Assembly: GCA_002498385.1 (NCBI GenBank)
Contig: DAHH01000016.1
Location: 149,488 to 206,731, forward strand
DNA: 57,244 nucleotides
DNA from: Methanobacterium sp. UBA410
GTDB lineage: Archaea; Methanobacteriota; Methanobacteria; Methanobacteriales; Methanobacteriaceae
Direction of reading: 5' to 3'
A program made the translations under genes and the position numbers. The notes below the pieces were generated by a model. That model ran no database searches. It saw only the letters and a program-made list of their open reading frames with translations, and was not told the origin of the DNA. Below are positions 46,646-56,270 of the stretch, piece by piece; positions within the stretch are counted from its first letter, which is position 1; the number at the start of each line of letters is the position of its first letter.

Positions 46646-49147
46646 TTATCCGCTTTCAATCTTTTTTATCAAACGAGAACATTCTTTAACAACTTTATGC
46701 TTGTTGAATGCTCCAGCAATCCGTTTGATGGCTTCGAGGGTTCTCACAACAGAATCAAGCCATGAAAAGATGTCCCCTGCATAGGCATGTATTCCATAGC
46801 GCCTCATGAGTTTTTTACTTATATCAACAGGGTCCTGATTCATCATGCGCTGTTTTAGGATTCTGCGTGAAAGTTCTGCCTGGAAACATCCACAAAATGG
46901 TCTGTCCTTACATTTACAGGATAAAAATTCGATCTGGAGGTTTATCAGAAGATCCCTGATGTTGGGTTCCAGCTTGGCGATAACATCCCCTGAAGAGAGT
47001 ATGTCAAGGGTTGAATCTGCAAAAAGTCTCGATGAAATGTTGGTTTTGAGCGCCCTTCCAAGTTTCTGGGTTATCCTGCTGGACATGTAGGCGCTTTCAA
47101 AGGGCTCCAGAAACACGGCAATTTCAAGGGGATGAACCCTGTTTAAGCTCTTTTTAACGTATTCAGCATCCTCATAATTCATGAAGGATACTGAAACAGC
47201 CCTACCATATCTTGTAGGTGTTAACTTTTCTTCTTTTTCAGTTACAAGACCCTGATCAACTAAAATGCTGGAAGCTTCCTGGAAGGTTAGGGGTATTTCC
47301 TCGTCCGTGTAGGCCTTCCTTAGATCGTGAATGTTTCTGGCCTTACCTGAACATACATCAGCCAGAAACTGTTCCACAACATCGTACTCTGAGTAATCCA
47401 CATTTATTGGGTCAACATCACTTTCTAGGAGTGCAACAGCCTGCATATCCTCAGTTTCCTCATCGTAGGTTCTGCCGATCTCAGGTACAAGGTAAACCTT
47501 CCCCATGTCATGGTAAGATGGTCTTCCAGCCCTTCCAAGCATCTGTGAAAATTCATTTGGTGTCAGCCACTTATTTCCCATGGTCAGGGTCTCAAATATT
47601 ACCTGTGAGGCTGGGAAATCCACTCCAGCCGCAAGTGCTGCAGTTGTTACAACTGCGGACATCTCCTGTTTTGCAAATTCCTTTTCTATCCTACTTTTCT
47701 TTGAATAAGAAAGACCTGCATGGTATGCTGCAGCTTTAACACCCCTTTTGGTCAGATAATCTGCGATTGAATGGGTTTTTCTCCTTGAATTGGTGAAAAT
47801 AATGGTTTGGCCGTTGAAACCCTTCTTTGAAACGTTTTTGTACTCCTGACGCGACAAACGCGACATCAGATCCTCCTTGTCGTACTCTGACCTTGCAAAC
47901 ACCAGATGTCGCTCAAGGGGAACTGGACGTTTACCGTACTCCACGAGTTTCATTCCGAATTTGTCTGCAATTTCGTCGGGATTTTTCACTGTTGCAGACA
48001 GTCCTATGATCTGAATGTCTGGAAAGAGGGTTTTCAGTCTTTTTATGAGACCATTGAGCCTTGGACCACGTTCCTCATCATCCAGCATGTGTATCTCATC
48101 CACAACCACTGTGCCGAGTTTCCCAATTTCTGATGCTTTTCCGGACCTTAAAAGAAAATCAAGCCCCTCATAGGTTCCGACAATTATATCTGCATCTTTA
48201 ACATCATTGTCAACAAGTGAAAGTTCTTCTTTTGCCTTTATTCTGCTCATTCCCACGCGTATTGCAACTTTAAGTCCCAGTTTTCTGTATTTTTTCTTGA
48301 AGTCCCTGTACTTCTGGTTTGCAAGGGCTACAAGTGGCGTAAGGAACATGAACTTTTTACCCTCAAGTGCTCTGGGCAGTCCTGCAATTTCGCCAACCAG
48401 TGTTTTACCGCTGGCTGTTGCAGATACAACCAGCATGTTTTCACCTTCAAGAAGCCCGTTTTGAAGGGCAATCACCTGCACCGGCAGTAAATATTTTCCC
48501 TGCTTTTTTAAAACTTTTCTGAGTTTTTCAGGGATCCTGATATCGTCCACCTTCACCTTTGGAAGGTTGTCCCTCCCTCCAGTGCCTATTTTATCGTAGA
48601 GTGTGAGCTCAGGATTTTTAACAGGATTGAACCTTGGATTTAACACACTTAAAACTTTTTTAAGGTCTCCTGTCTTATCCAGCATCCTTTTGAAGTTGGG
48701 GAAGGTGCTCATGTCAAATCCCCTTGACTTCATCTCCCTTTTTATTTCTTTCTCTGCACAAATGCGACATATTCTCTCTTTATGGTAAAGGTAGGATGAA
48801 TTTTTCCTTATGAGGGTTATGTAACCTTCAAACAGGCAGTGCCTGCAGATTCTGGTTCTTTTAAAGGGTATATCCAGTGAGTTAAGCATTTCCTCTGTTT
48901 CCTCATCTTTTCCCACAAGGTAAACATTCTGTTTTCTCAGGATCTTAATTGCTTCACTTGGAGGGAAGAGATTCTCTGTTTCAGGGTCCTTTTTAACAAT
49001 GAACCTGTAGGGCCTTACAAGGTCTCCATTCCTTCCAAGTTTAAGATGACCGTAAAAAATTGGTTTTCGCCTTGTGTTAACGGCACCTTTGGCACTACCG
49101 ATTGGAAATAACTCCAGAACTTTTTTATTTTTTCTTAAAATTATCAT
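46646..49147 (-). CDS. DEAD/DEAH helicase with DUF5814 and zinc-finger N-terminus
   Basis: A superfamily 2 helicase of 833 residues. An N-terminal archaeal domain holds CRHC and CRIC pairs (residues about 115-150), a probable zinc ribbon. The motor has motif I SATASGKTLVGE, motif II VVDEIH, motif III LSATV and motif VI QMLGRAGRPS. A C-terminal group SCKCKDRPFCGCFQ supplies more Cys. It resembles Ski2/Hel308 relatives; I recall homologues in Methanothermobacter and Methanocaldococcus annotated only as uncharacterised helicases. The target, RNA or DNA, is unknown. Confidence 0.88.
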   Translation of the reverse strand: MIILRKNKKVLELFPIGSAKGAVNTRRKPIFYGHLKLGRNGDLVRPYRFIVKKDPETENLFPPSEAIKILRKQNVYLVGKDEETEEMLNSLDIPFKRTRICRHCLFEGYITLIRKNSSYLYHKERICRICAEKEIKREMKSRGFDMSTFPNFKRMLDKTGDLKKVLSVLNPRFNPVKNPELTLYDKIGTGGRDNLPKVKVDDIRIPEKLRKVLKKQGKYLLPVQVIALQNGLLEGENMLVVSATASGKTLVGEIAGLPRALEGKKFMFLTPLVALANQKYRDFKKKYRKLGLKVAIRVGMSRIKAKEELSLVDNDVKDADIIVGTYEGLDFLLRSGKASEIGKLGTVVVDEIHMLDDEERGPRLNGLIKRLKTLFPDIQIIGLSATVKNPDEIADKFGMKLVEYGKRPVPLERHLVFARSEYDKEDLMSRLSRQEYKNVSKKGFNGQTIIFTNSRRKTHSIADYLTKRGVKAAAYHAGLSYSKKSRIEKEFAKQEMSAVVTTAALAAGVDFPASQVIFETLTMGNKWLTPNEFSQMLGRAGRPSYHDMGKVYLVPEIGRTYDEETEDMQAVALLESDVDPINVDYSEYDVVEQFLADVCSGKARNIHDLRKAYTDEEIPLTFQEASSILVDQGLVTEKEEKLTPTRYGRAVSVSFMNYEDAEYVKKSLNRVHPLEIAVFLEPFESAYMSSRITQKLGRALKTNISSRLFADSTLDILSSGDVIAKLEPNIRDLLINLQIEFLSCKCKDRPFCGCFQAELSRRILKQRMMNQDPVDISKKLMRRYGIHAYAGDIFSWLDSVVRTLEAIKRIAGAFNKHKVVKECSRLIKKIESG

Positions 49148-49444
49148 TTAAATCTTTTTTTTATATTTCTAATTGCTGATTAAAATTAAAACCGTTTAAA
49201 CCAGCTCATCTTTTTTTATATTTCTTATTTTTGTTTTATATTTCTTATTTTTGGACTGAAATTTTGTAGAGCTTAACCATTACACTCTGGATAACCCTAT
49301 TTTTTCTCCTTACTTAATGAAAGTAAAAAAATTGAATTCTAAATTTTAAATTAACACGTGATTGAGCCCGTATAACTTTAAAAAAGGTCTTAAAAAGAAA
49401 ATCTTTAGCACCCAGTTTTAACCAGTTCCAAATATAAAACCCCA
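49148..49444. other. AT-rich intergenic region upstream of the helicase
   Basis: No gene is seen. A repeated TTTTTATATTTCTTATTTTTG occurs twice near 49209-49255. T-rich minus-strand tracts may end the acyl-CoA ligase transcript coming from the other side. Confidence 0.4.
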
Positions 49445-51094
49445 TTAGAACTCATTTTCCCCTTTCTTTAGAAGTTCAACTGCCTGTTTTCTGAGTTTGT
49501 ACTTCTGAATTTTGCCGCTGGGGGTGAGTGGGAATTTTTTTACAATAAAAACATGTTTTGGAACTTTGTAGCGTGCTATCTTCGTGAGCGCGTAGTCCCT
49601 GATGTCTTCTTCTGTGATGTCGGTACCTTCATCTGGTATAACAAAGGCCCCCACAATTTCCCCGTATTTTTTGTCGGGTATTCCCACGACCTGGACGTCT
49701 CGAATGCCTGGCATGGTGTAAAGAAATTCTTCTATCTCACGGGGATAAATATTTTCGCCTCCGCGAATTATCATATCCTTGATGCGGCCAACAATGGTGT
49801 AATAACCTTTTTCATTTTCAACTGCCAGATCTCCGCTGTGAAGCCAGCCATCCCTGTCAATGGTTTCAGCTGTTTTTTCAGGCATTTTGTAGTAACCCTT
49901 CATGACGTTATAGCCGCGGCAGCATATCTCGCCAGGTTTTCCAACTGGGCATGTTTCACCTGTTTCCGGGTCAACGATTTTGACCTCGCAGTTTGACATC
50001 TTCCTGCCAACAGTTTCAACCCGCACTTCAACTGGGTCGTTTACACTGGTCTGTGCGAAGACTGGTGAAGCCTCTGTAAGGCCGTAGGCACTTGTTATCT
50101 CCGCCATGTGCATGTCCTTCATAACTTTTTTCATGGCCTCAATTGGACATGGAGATCCTGCCATTATACCGGTTCTGAGGCTTGTAAGATCGAACATTTC
50201 AAACATTGGGTGGTTGTATTCCGCTATGAACATGGTTGGAACACCGTAAAGTGCTGTGCATTTCTCTTTGTGCACGGCTGCCAGCGTCATAAGCGGATCA
50301 AAGACTTCAAGCATCACAAGGGTTGCACCGTGGGTGAGCACCGCCATAACCCCTAAAACTATGCCGAAACAATGGAAAAGTGGCACAGGAAGACATAACC
50401 TCTCTGAACTTGTGAATTTCTGTCTTTCTCCTATGTAATAACCGTTGTTTAGAATGTTTCTGTGTGTGAGCATAACTCCCCTTGGAAAGCCAGTTGTTCC
50501 GGAAGTGTACTGCATGTTAACAACGTCATGATTACTAACAGCATTTTTAGCCTTTTTAAGTTCTTTCTCAGGTGTGTGTCTTCCAAGAAGGAGAAGCTCA
50601 TGAGTGTTGTACATTCCCCTGTGTTTTTCAGGTCCAATGTAGATCACATGCTCCAGGAAGGGAAATCTTCTGCTTTTAAGGCTGCCTCGTGGCTGGGTTT
50701 TGAGTTCGGGTAGGAGATCATAGATCTCCCTGATGTAGTTAACGTCCCTGAAACCATCTACAATTGCAAGGGCCTTCATATCAGATTGTTCAAGTATGTA
50801 AGCAAGTTCATGGCTTTTGTAGGCAGTATTGACAGTTACAAGTACGGCACCTATCTTTGCAGTTGCAAACATGAACGTTAACCAGTCAGGTACGTTTAAT
50901 GCCCATATACCAATATGATCTCCCTTTTTTATACCTATTGCAAGCAGTCCTTTTGCCATGTTGTTAACACGTTCATTGAACTCTCTGTATGTAAACTTGA
51001 GACCCCTATCCGGGTAAACCATGAATTCCTTATCAGGGTCCTTTTCAACCATTTTTTCAAAGAATTCACCCACTGTATCCTCTGTAAAAAGCAT
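49445..51094 (-). CDS. AMP-binding acyl-CoA ligase
   Basis: Activates a carboxylic acid with ATP to acyl-AMP and then acyl-CoA. The P-loop YTSGTTGFPRGV is near residue 180, the hinge region DGWLHSGDLA is near 410, and PLTPSGKIQKYKL carries the catalytic Lys. The 550-residue length and medium-chain-like layout fit fatty-acyl or aryl-CoA ligases. I chose ATG 51094 after GGTGG; the longer frame adds 17 residues. A thioesterase and an XRE-cupin regulator follow upstream in the same direction. The substrate is unknown. Confidence 0.9.
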   Translation of the reverse strand: MLFTEDTVGEFFEKMVEKDPDKEFMVYPDRGLKFTYREFNERVNNMAKGLLAIGIKKGDHIGIWALNVPDWLTFMFATAKIGAVLVTVNTAYKSHELAYILEQSDMKALAIVDGFRDVNYIREIYDLLPELKTQPRGSLKSRRFPFLEHVIYIGPEKHRGMYNTHELLLLGRHTPEKELKKAKNAVSNHDVVNMQYTSGTTGFPRGVMLTHRNILNNGYYIGERQKFTSSERLCLPVPLFHCFGIVLGVMAVLTHGATLVMLEVFDPLMTLAAVHKEKCTALYGVPTMFIAEYNHPMFEMFDLTSLRTGIMAGSPCPIEAMKKVMKDMHMAEITSAYGLTEASPVFAQTSVNDPVEVRVETVGRKMSNCEVKIVDPETGETCPVGKPGEICCRGYNVMKGYYKMPEKTAETIDRDGWLHSGDLAVENEKGYYTIVGRIKDMIIRGGENIYPREIEEFLYTMPGIRDVQVVGIPDKKYGEIVGAFVIPDEGTDITEEDIRDYALTKIARYKVPKHVFIVKKFPLTPSGKIQKYKLRKQAVELLKKGENEF

Positions 51095-51344
51095 AGTCCA
51101 CCATTTTAATCTTTTTAAATTTTGTTTAACATGAAAAATTATCATGAAAACCGTAGTATATCATGAAAACCTTTGCTTAATATGAAACTTTATTAATCTT
51201 CCTTTATAATCTTCTTTAATGAAGTAAAAGGTTAGTAGATCTGATTTTTGCTGATCTATCAGGTGATTTTTTTTAATCCATGAATTCTAATCCATGAACT
51301 TAATCAGATCCATTAAACTGTTCATTAAACCCTTTAAGATCAAC

Positions 51345-51788
51345 CTACTTGTTGTTCATGGCTCCTTTATTCATGGCTTCAATTTCTTCTTGGGTTAACA
51401 GGTGTTCTGAAAGCTGTGCCCGTATGGAATCGGGTAAGGGTACAGATCTCTCATTTATAAAGTCGTAATGCACAAGTACAGCATTTCCTTTAACTTTAAG
51501 GTTACCTTCCTGCCATGCCTCGTGTCTGAGTGTGAAGGATGTGTTACCTATATTAACAACGTAAGTTCTGATCTCCACATCTTTTTCATAGTACATCTGG
51601 CATAGGAAGTCAAAATCTGTTCTGACCATTATAAGTTTCCATTTCTCATAGCTAAGGTCTAAATCTGGTGTGAACATCCTGAATATTGGATTTCGTGCCT
51701 GCTCAAACCATACAGCAAGCACTGTATTGTTAATATGGCGAAGTCCGTCTGCATCGCCGAATCTTGGTGTTACTACAGTCTTAAACAT
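51345..51788 (-). CDS. Acyl-CoA thioesterase (4HBT hotdog family)
   Basis: A 147-residue hotdog thioesterase. RFGDADGLRHINNTVLAVWF carries the Asp of the 4-hydroxybenzoyl-CoA thioesterase branch. NIGNTSFTLRHEAW and NAVLVHYDF are typical strands. It lies between the acyl-CoA ligase and the XRE-cupin gene in the same direction, with gaps of 250-370 bp, so it may not be on one transcript. Together they suggest a regulated acyl-CoA cycle. Confidence 0.88.
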   Translation of the reverse strand: MFKTVVTPRFGDADGLRHINNTVLAVWFEQARNPIFRMFTPDLDLSYEKWKLIMVRTDFDFLCQMYYEKDVEIRTYVVNIGNTSFTLRHEAWQEGNLKVKGNAVLVHYDFINERSVPLPDSIRAQLSEHLLTQEEIEAMNKGAMNNK

Positions 51789-52158
51789 TTAAATTCCTCT
51801 AAAAGTTGAGGTAAGCTTTAAAAGCGTTGCCTCTTGATTGTTGAATTTAAAAAAATTTAACAAGAATCTAATTAATAAAAATTTAATTAATAAAATTTAA
51901 CCTTGAAAACACTTAAAATTATAGTTTAAATTTTTATGATATCCTACTTTAAGTTTATGAGATCCTAATTTAACTTTTAGGATCCCTTAGTTTAAACTTA
52001 TGCTCTAAAATTATTATTGCTCTAGAATTATATTATGCTCTAAAAACCAGTTGAGTCATTTCATGCTCCAAAAATTAGTTTAAACCTGTTCATTCTAGTT
52101 CAAACCTGTTCAGCTCCAAAATTCTGAGTTAAATCCTATAAAAAAAGGAAAAAATCCG
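51789..52158. other. Intergenic region with imperfect repeats
   Basis: Repeats of GCTCTAAAA/TTATTATGCTCTA and of GTTCAAACCTGTTCA occur at 52010-52110. It may hold the thioesterase promoter and regulator sites. No gene is recognised. Confidence 0.4.
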
Positions 52159-52728
52159 TTAGATTGGTGTGTACACCACTGCAAGGATTTTTGCATCTTC
52201 CATGTAAGCGTGCAGATCGTGGGGTACAACAGAGTCGTAGTAGATGCTGTCGCCTTCAGAGAGGATGTAGTTTTCCTGACCGTACATGATTTCTATCTGT
52301 CCATTCATAACGTATATAAACTCTTCTCCTTCATGTGGTTTCAGTTTGTAGTCCCCTTCCAGAGGGTGCACATCGATTATAAAGGGTTCCATGTGCCTGT
52401 CACTTTTACCATAGGCAAGGGAGTAGAAATCCAGAGCATTTCCATTAACAGCTTTATTTCCTGAAAAATGGGTTACATTCTCAGATTTACCATTTTTGAC
52501 CACAAAAGGTCCGGTTTGAGGTGCGTCATCCATGAAAGTGCCTAAACGTACCCCAAGAGCCCTTGCAATACCCAAAAGAGGTGCAAGTGATGGTACAGGT
52601 GCACCGTTTTCGAGTTTTTCTATAAGTTCAACTGTGCAGCTGGCTTTCTGTGCAAGTTCCTCACGGGATACGTTCCTGTCTTCTCTTAGGTGACGAATTT
52701 TCTCTCCAACCTCATTTTCATTCCTCAT
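52159..52728 (-). CDS. XRE-family HTH regulator with cupin domain
   Basis: A 189-residue regulator. Residues about 10-65 are an XRE helix-turn-helix (SREELAQKASCTVELIEKLE, PVPSLAPLLGIARALG). Residues about 115-185 are a cupin (KPHEGEEFIYVMNGQIEI and a final HDLHAYMEDAKILAVVY). This architecture is often a local regulator of a nearby metabolic gene; the thioesterase and acyl-CoA ligase lie downstream in the same direction. Confidence 0.9.
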   Translation of the reverse strand: MRNENEVGEKIRHLREDRNVSREELAQKASCTVELIEKLENGAPVPSLAPLLGIARALGVRLGTFMDDAPQTGPFVVKNGKSENVTHFSGNKAVNGNALDFYSLAYGKSDRHMEPFIIDVHPLEGDYKLKPHEGEEFIYVMNGQIEIMYGQENYILSEGDSIYYDSVVPHDLHAYMEDAKILAVVYTPI

Positions 52729-52809
52729 TAAAGACCACCTTAAGTGTTTATCAATTATTGTTAGATGAAATTTCAGGGGATCAAAAGTATTTCCCTATTA
52801 GTCAGTTCC

Positions 52810-53103
52810 CTACTGATTTGATCCAGTTACATTGCCAGTTACATTGGTGGTGTTTGTAACAGTTACATTGGTGGTGTTGGTCACGTTGACAACTGTTCTC
52901 TTGTTAACATAAACTGGTTTAAAGGAATTATCTCCTATGGTTGATATTGTCTGTTCATTGTTTAAACTGAGATTTGAAGGTATGATACCCGTACCTATAC
53001 TGTCTCCAACATCAATAACATTTGCAAATGAAGCACAACCATATGCGATTAAAGCCACCATCAAAACTATGAAAACTGCTCCAGCTTTTCTTGGATTCAT
53101 CAA
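52810..53103 (-). CDS. Small exported protein with sequon-rich C-terminal tail
   Basis: A 97-residue protein. An N-terminal hydrophobic helix (residues about 8-24, AVFIVLMVALIAYGCA) is a signal or anchor, possibly a lipobox at YGC. A short ordered middle follows. The last 25 residues contain six N-x-T sequons (NVT, NTT, NVT, NTT, NVT, NVT). No family is recognised. The tail is encoded by an imperfect repeat at 52815-52890, probably arisen by duplication. Confidence 0.65.
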   Translation of the reverse strand: MMNPRKAGAVFIVLMVALIAYGCASFANVIDVGDSIGTGIIPSNLSLNNEQTISTIGDNSFKPVYVNKRTVVNVTNTTNVTVTNTTNVTGNVTGSNQ

Positions 53104-53416
53104 AACCTACCTGAACGAATTTCTATTCAATACAGTTCTTGTTCAATGTTATTCAATATTTATCAGATACAACTTATTTATCAGATACAACTTTACTCAA
53201 ACGATGTATTCAAATACAACTATCTCTTAGGTGTTCTCCCTAATTTTTTCATTGCACAAAATCTTTTAAACTTTATATTGTGTTTGGATCCACCTGCATA
53301 AAATTGTTTTGAATTGGATCTCCAAACATAGCCACCACAGAAATAAGTAGACTTGTTAGTATCCAGGAAGAATGAAAAAAATAAAAAAGTGCAGATAAAA
53401 GATGAAAGCTAGATTT
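53104..53416. other. Intergenic region with an 18-bp tandem duplication
   Basis: A perfect 18-bp duplication lies at 53158-53193. T/A-rich strings elsewhere may hold the terminator of glmS and the promoter of the small exported gene. No gene is seen. Confidence 0.45.
53158..53193. repeat. Perfect 18-bp tandem duplication (x2)
   Basis: ATTTATCAGATACAACTT occurs twice in a row in the upstream region of the small exported protein gene. Confidence 0.92.
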
Positions 53417-55195
53417 TCACTCAACTGTAACGCATTTTGCCAGATTTTTAGGTTTATCTGGGTCTATTCCCCTTGCAACACTCATGTGATAGGATAAAAG
53501 CTGTAATGGAACCACGTATGGTAATGGAGACCAGAACTCGTTTATTTCATCTTCAAATCCTATTATGTCACTTGACTGTGATTTTAGTGTGTTATCCTTA
53601 CATGAGCCCACTGCTATCACACTTGCACCCCTTGCATTTACTTCCTGGACATTGCCGAGCGTTCTGTCGTGGCTCTCACCCGGTGGTACAACAACCACAA
53701 CAGGCACATCGTCTTCTATCAAAGCTAATGGTCCGTGTTTGAGTTCTCCTGCTGCGTATCCTTCCCCATGTATGTAGGTTATCTCTTTAAGTTTGAGTGC
53801 CCCTTCCATTGCAGTTGGATAGGAAAAACCCCTTCCTATGAAGAAGAAGTCATCTGCATCCTTGTACTTCTCGGCTATTTCCTTTATGTGGTCTTCTTTT
53901 TCAATTGCATTTCTCATGTAATCTGGAATCTTCTCAATTTCCTTTAAAAGTTTCTTGTTACCATTCATACAAATTGCAAGAAGGTATATGCATGTTAACT
54001 GACTTACATAGGTCTTTGTTGCTGCAACCCCTATTTCAGGACCTGCCCTTGTGTATATAACATGATCTGCTTCCCTTGTAGCTGTGCTTCCAAGCACGTT
54101 AACTATTGCAAGGGTTTCTGCCTTTTTATTGGCAGTTCTCAGGGCTTTGAGAGTATCTGCAGTTTCTCCAGACTGGCTTATGAAGATCACGAGGGTCTTC
54201 TCATCAAGTGCGCCCGCTGAAAATTCAAATTCAGATGCCAGTACAACATCTGTTGGAATACCGATTAAACTCTCAAACAGATATTTTCCAACCATAGATG
54301 CATGGTAAGATGTTCCACATGCAACAAAACAGATCCTGTTGAATTTTGGAAAGGTTTCAACCATTTTTTTAATCTGGGAAGTTTCCATAATAGTTTTCTT
54401 AACAGCATCAGGTTCTTCATGGATTTCCTTAAGCATGAAATGGTTGTAACCACCCTTTTCTGCCATGTCTGGAGTCCAATCAATCAGATCAATTTTTTTA
54501 GTGATCACAGTACCGTCCATGTTTTTTACAGTAACACCGTCCTTACTTAAAATCACCATCTCATTGTCGTTAAGGTAAATGACCTGATTGGTGTGTGGAA
54601 GTATTGCAGGTACATCCGAGGCTATGAAGTAGTTGCCTTCACCAACCCCCACAATTAAAGGACTTTCCTTCCTTACACCAATGATCTTGTTGGGTTCGTC
54701 TGAGGACATCACTGCCACTGCATAGGATCCCCTAATATCCTGAGTTGCAAGTCTGGTTGCTTCCTCTAAATCTGACCCATTATCCATGTACTTTTCAATC
54801 AGGTGTGGAATGATCTCAGTATCAGTCTCTGATCTGAATACGTGTCCTTCTTCCCGTAATTCATCCCTTAACTCCTTATAGTTCTCAATTATGCCGTTGT
54901 GTACAACTGCTATCCTATTTTTGCAGTCTGTGTGTGGATGAGCATTTTCCCTGGTTGGAAGTCCATGTGTTGCCCACCTCACATGGGCTATACCCATTTT
55001 TCCAGGCATATCTGTTAATTCCAGCTTTTTTTGAACTTCACCTATTTTACCTTTGTCTTTTTTAACCTTGATTTTGGACGAGGATGTTGCCAGACCCACT
55101 GAGTCATATCCCCTGTATTCCAATCTTTTAACACAGCCCAGAAGTACGGGTGCTGCTTGTTTATCCTTAAGTATACATGCCACAATTCCACACAT
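53417..55195 (-). CDS. glmS: Glutamine-fructose-6-phosphate aminotransferase
   Basis: Makes glucosamine-6-phosphate, the entry to amino-sugar synthesis for pseudomurein and glycans. The mature N-terminus begins at Cys2 (MCGIVACI), the glutamine amide-transfer nucleophile. Two SIS domains follow, with FVACGTSYHAS and SQSGETADTLKALR in the first. The C-terminal RGIDPDKPKNLAKCVTVE is diagnostic. The 592-residue length is normal. Just before the ATG lies CACCTTAAAGGTG, a palindrome that contains the ribosome site. No glmS ribozyme is seen. Confidence 0.97.
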   Translation of the reverse strand: MCGIVACILKDKQAAPVLLGCVKRLEYRGYDSVGLATSSSKIKVKKDKGKIGEVQKKLELTDMPGKMGIAHVRWATHGLPTRENAHPHTDCKNRIAVVHNGIIENYKELRDELREEGHVFRSETDTEIIPHLIEKYMDNGSDLEEATRLATQDIRGSYAVAVMSSDEPNKIIGVRKESPLIVGVGEGNYFIASDVPAILPHTNQVIYLNDNEMVILSKDGVTVKNMDGTVITKKIDLIDWTPDMAEKGGYNHFMLKEIHEEPDAVKKTIMETSQIKKMVETFPKFNRICFVACGTSYHASMVGKYLFESLIGIPTDVVLASEFEFSAGALDEKTLVIFISQSGETADTLKALRTANKKAETLAIVNVLGSTATREADHVIYTRAGPEIGVAATKTYVSQLTCIYLLAICMNGNKKLLKEIEKIPDYMRNAIEKEDHIKEIAEKYKDADDFFFIGRGFSYPTAMEGALKLKEITYIHGEGYAAGELKHGPLALIEDDVPVVVVVPPGESHDRTLGNVQEVNARGASVIAVGSCKDNTLKSQSSDIIGFEDEINEFWSPLPYVVPLQLLSYHMSVARGIDPDKPKNLAKCVTVE

Positions 55196-55200
55196 GGTCT

Positions 55201-55213
55201 CACCTTTAAGGTG
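55201..55213 (-). promoter_or_regulatory. Palindrome covering the glmS ribosome binding site
   Basis: The 13-bp palindrome CACCTTAAAGGTG (minus strand) contains AAGGTG, the ribosome site, five bases before the glmS ATG. It could be an operator or a small hairpin (5-bp stem, TAA loop) that hides the ribosome site. Both readings are inference. Confidence 0.4.
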
Positions 55214-55246
55214 TTTCTACATTGATCCTAATTAATGGTTCCAATT

Positions 55247-55274
55247 ATAGTCCGTTTAATATAGTCCGTTTAAT
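55247..55274. repeat. Perfect 14-bp tandem duplication (x2)
   Basis: ATAGTCCGTTTAAT is repeated twice in the gap between glmS and purC, near the glmS promoter. Confidence 0.9.
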
Positions 55275-55402
55275 ATCAGTCAACAAATTATTAACCAGAA
55301 AAATATAATATCATTAATTGTAATTTATATTGTATATAAATATTTGACAATTATTATACAGAAATACAGTCATTAAATACAAAATGTGAGAATGGAATTA
55401 AA

Positions 55403-56149
55403 ATGAACACAGAAGTTGGAAATCTTATATACAGAGGCAAAGCAAAAGACGTGTACGAGACAGACGATCCTGAAAGGGTTATAATAAAATTTAGAGATAA
55501 TATAACCGCAGGAGACGGTGCAAAAAAGGAAAACCTTAAAAAAAAGGGATTTTACAACTCCATAATCTCCACAAAGTTTTTTAAGATCCTTGAAGAAGCC
55601 GGAGTTAAAACACAGTACATAGAACTTATAAAACCAGGATACATGCTGTCCAGAAAGCTCAAGATGATACCACTGGAGATCATAACCCGGAACATAGCAG
55701 CAGGAAGTCTACTTAGAAACTTCCCATTTGAAGAAAAACAGGAGTTTAAACCTCCAATAATACAGATGGACTATAAAAACGATGAATATCACGATCCAAC
55801 ACTTAATGATGATATTGCAGTCGCCCTGGGCTTTGTAACAAGAGAAGAACTTAAAATCATAAGGGAAATCACCCTGAAAATAAACAGTGTACTGAAGGAC
55901 TTCCTGAAATCCAAGGGAATTCTATTCCCAGATTTTAAAATTGAATTTGGACACGACAGTCAGGGGAACATAGTTTTAGGTGATGAAATAAGCCCTGACT
56001 CCTGCAGGTTCTGGGACAGCGAAACCTGGGACGTTCTTGACAAAGACCTCTTCAGAAAAGGTGAATCTGGTGTGATGGAAGCTTACATCACAGTTGCATC
56101 ACGTGTACTTGACGATGAAGACAAAAAAAAGTGGAATTTGGATATTTAA
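55403..56149 (+). CDS. purC: SAICAR synthase
   Basis: Joins aspartate to CAIR with ATP in purine synthesis. The N-terminal YRGKAKDVYETDDPERVIIKF-type strand set is diagnostic, with RGKAKDVYE near residue 10. IPLEIITRNIAAGSLLRNF and DEISPDSCRFWD match the PurC active site. The length of 248 residues is normal. A TATA-like TATATAAATATT lies at about 55331-55342. purS and purQ follow, so this begins a purine gene set. Confidence 0.97.
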   Translation: MNTEVGNLIYRGKAKDVYETDDPERVIIKFRDNITAGDGAKKENLKKKGFYNSIISTKFFKILEEAGVKTQYIELIKPGYMLSRKLKMIPLEIITRNIAAGSLLRNFPFEEKQEFKPPIIQMDYKNDEYHDPTLNDDIAVALGFVTREELKIIREITLKINSVLKDFLKSKGILFPDFKIEFGHDSQGNIVLGDEISPDSCRFWDSETWDVLDKDLFRKGESGVMEAYITVASRVLDDEDKKKWNLDI

Positions 56150-56270
56150 TTAAGATTTAGATTATCCAATTAATGGTTAATTAAAATTCAATCAATGAAT
56201 TTAATTAATAATTAGATTTAGTTTTACATTAAGAAGGACTAAAGATCAAGAAAGTGGAAGGGAACCAATC

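Noticed and set aside
55196..55402. glmS ribozyme upstream of glmS
   Set aside because: The conserved core and pseudoknot strings are absent; only a short palindrome is seen.
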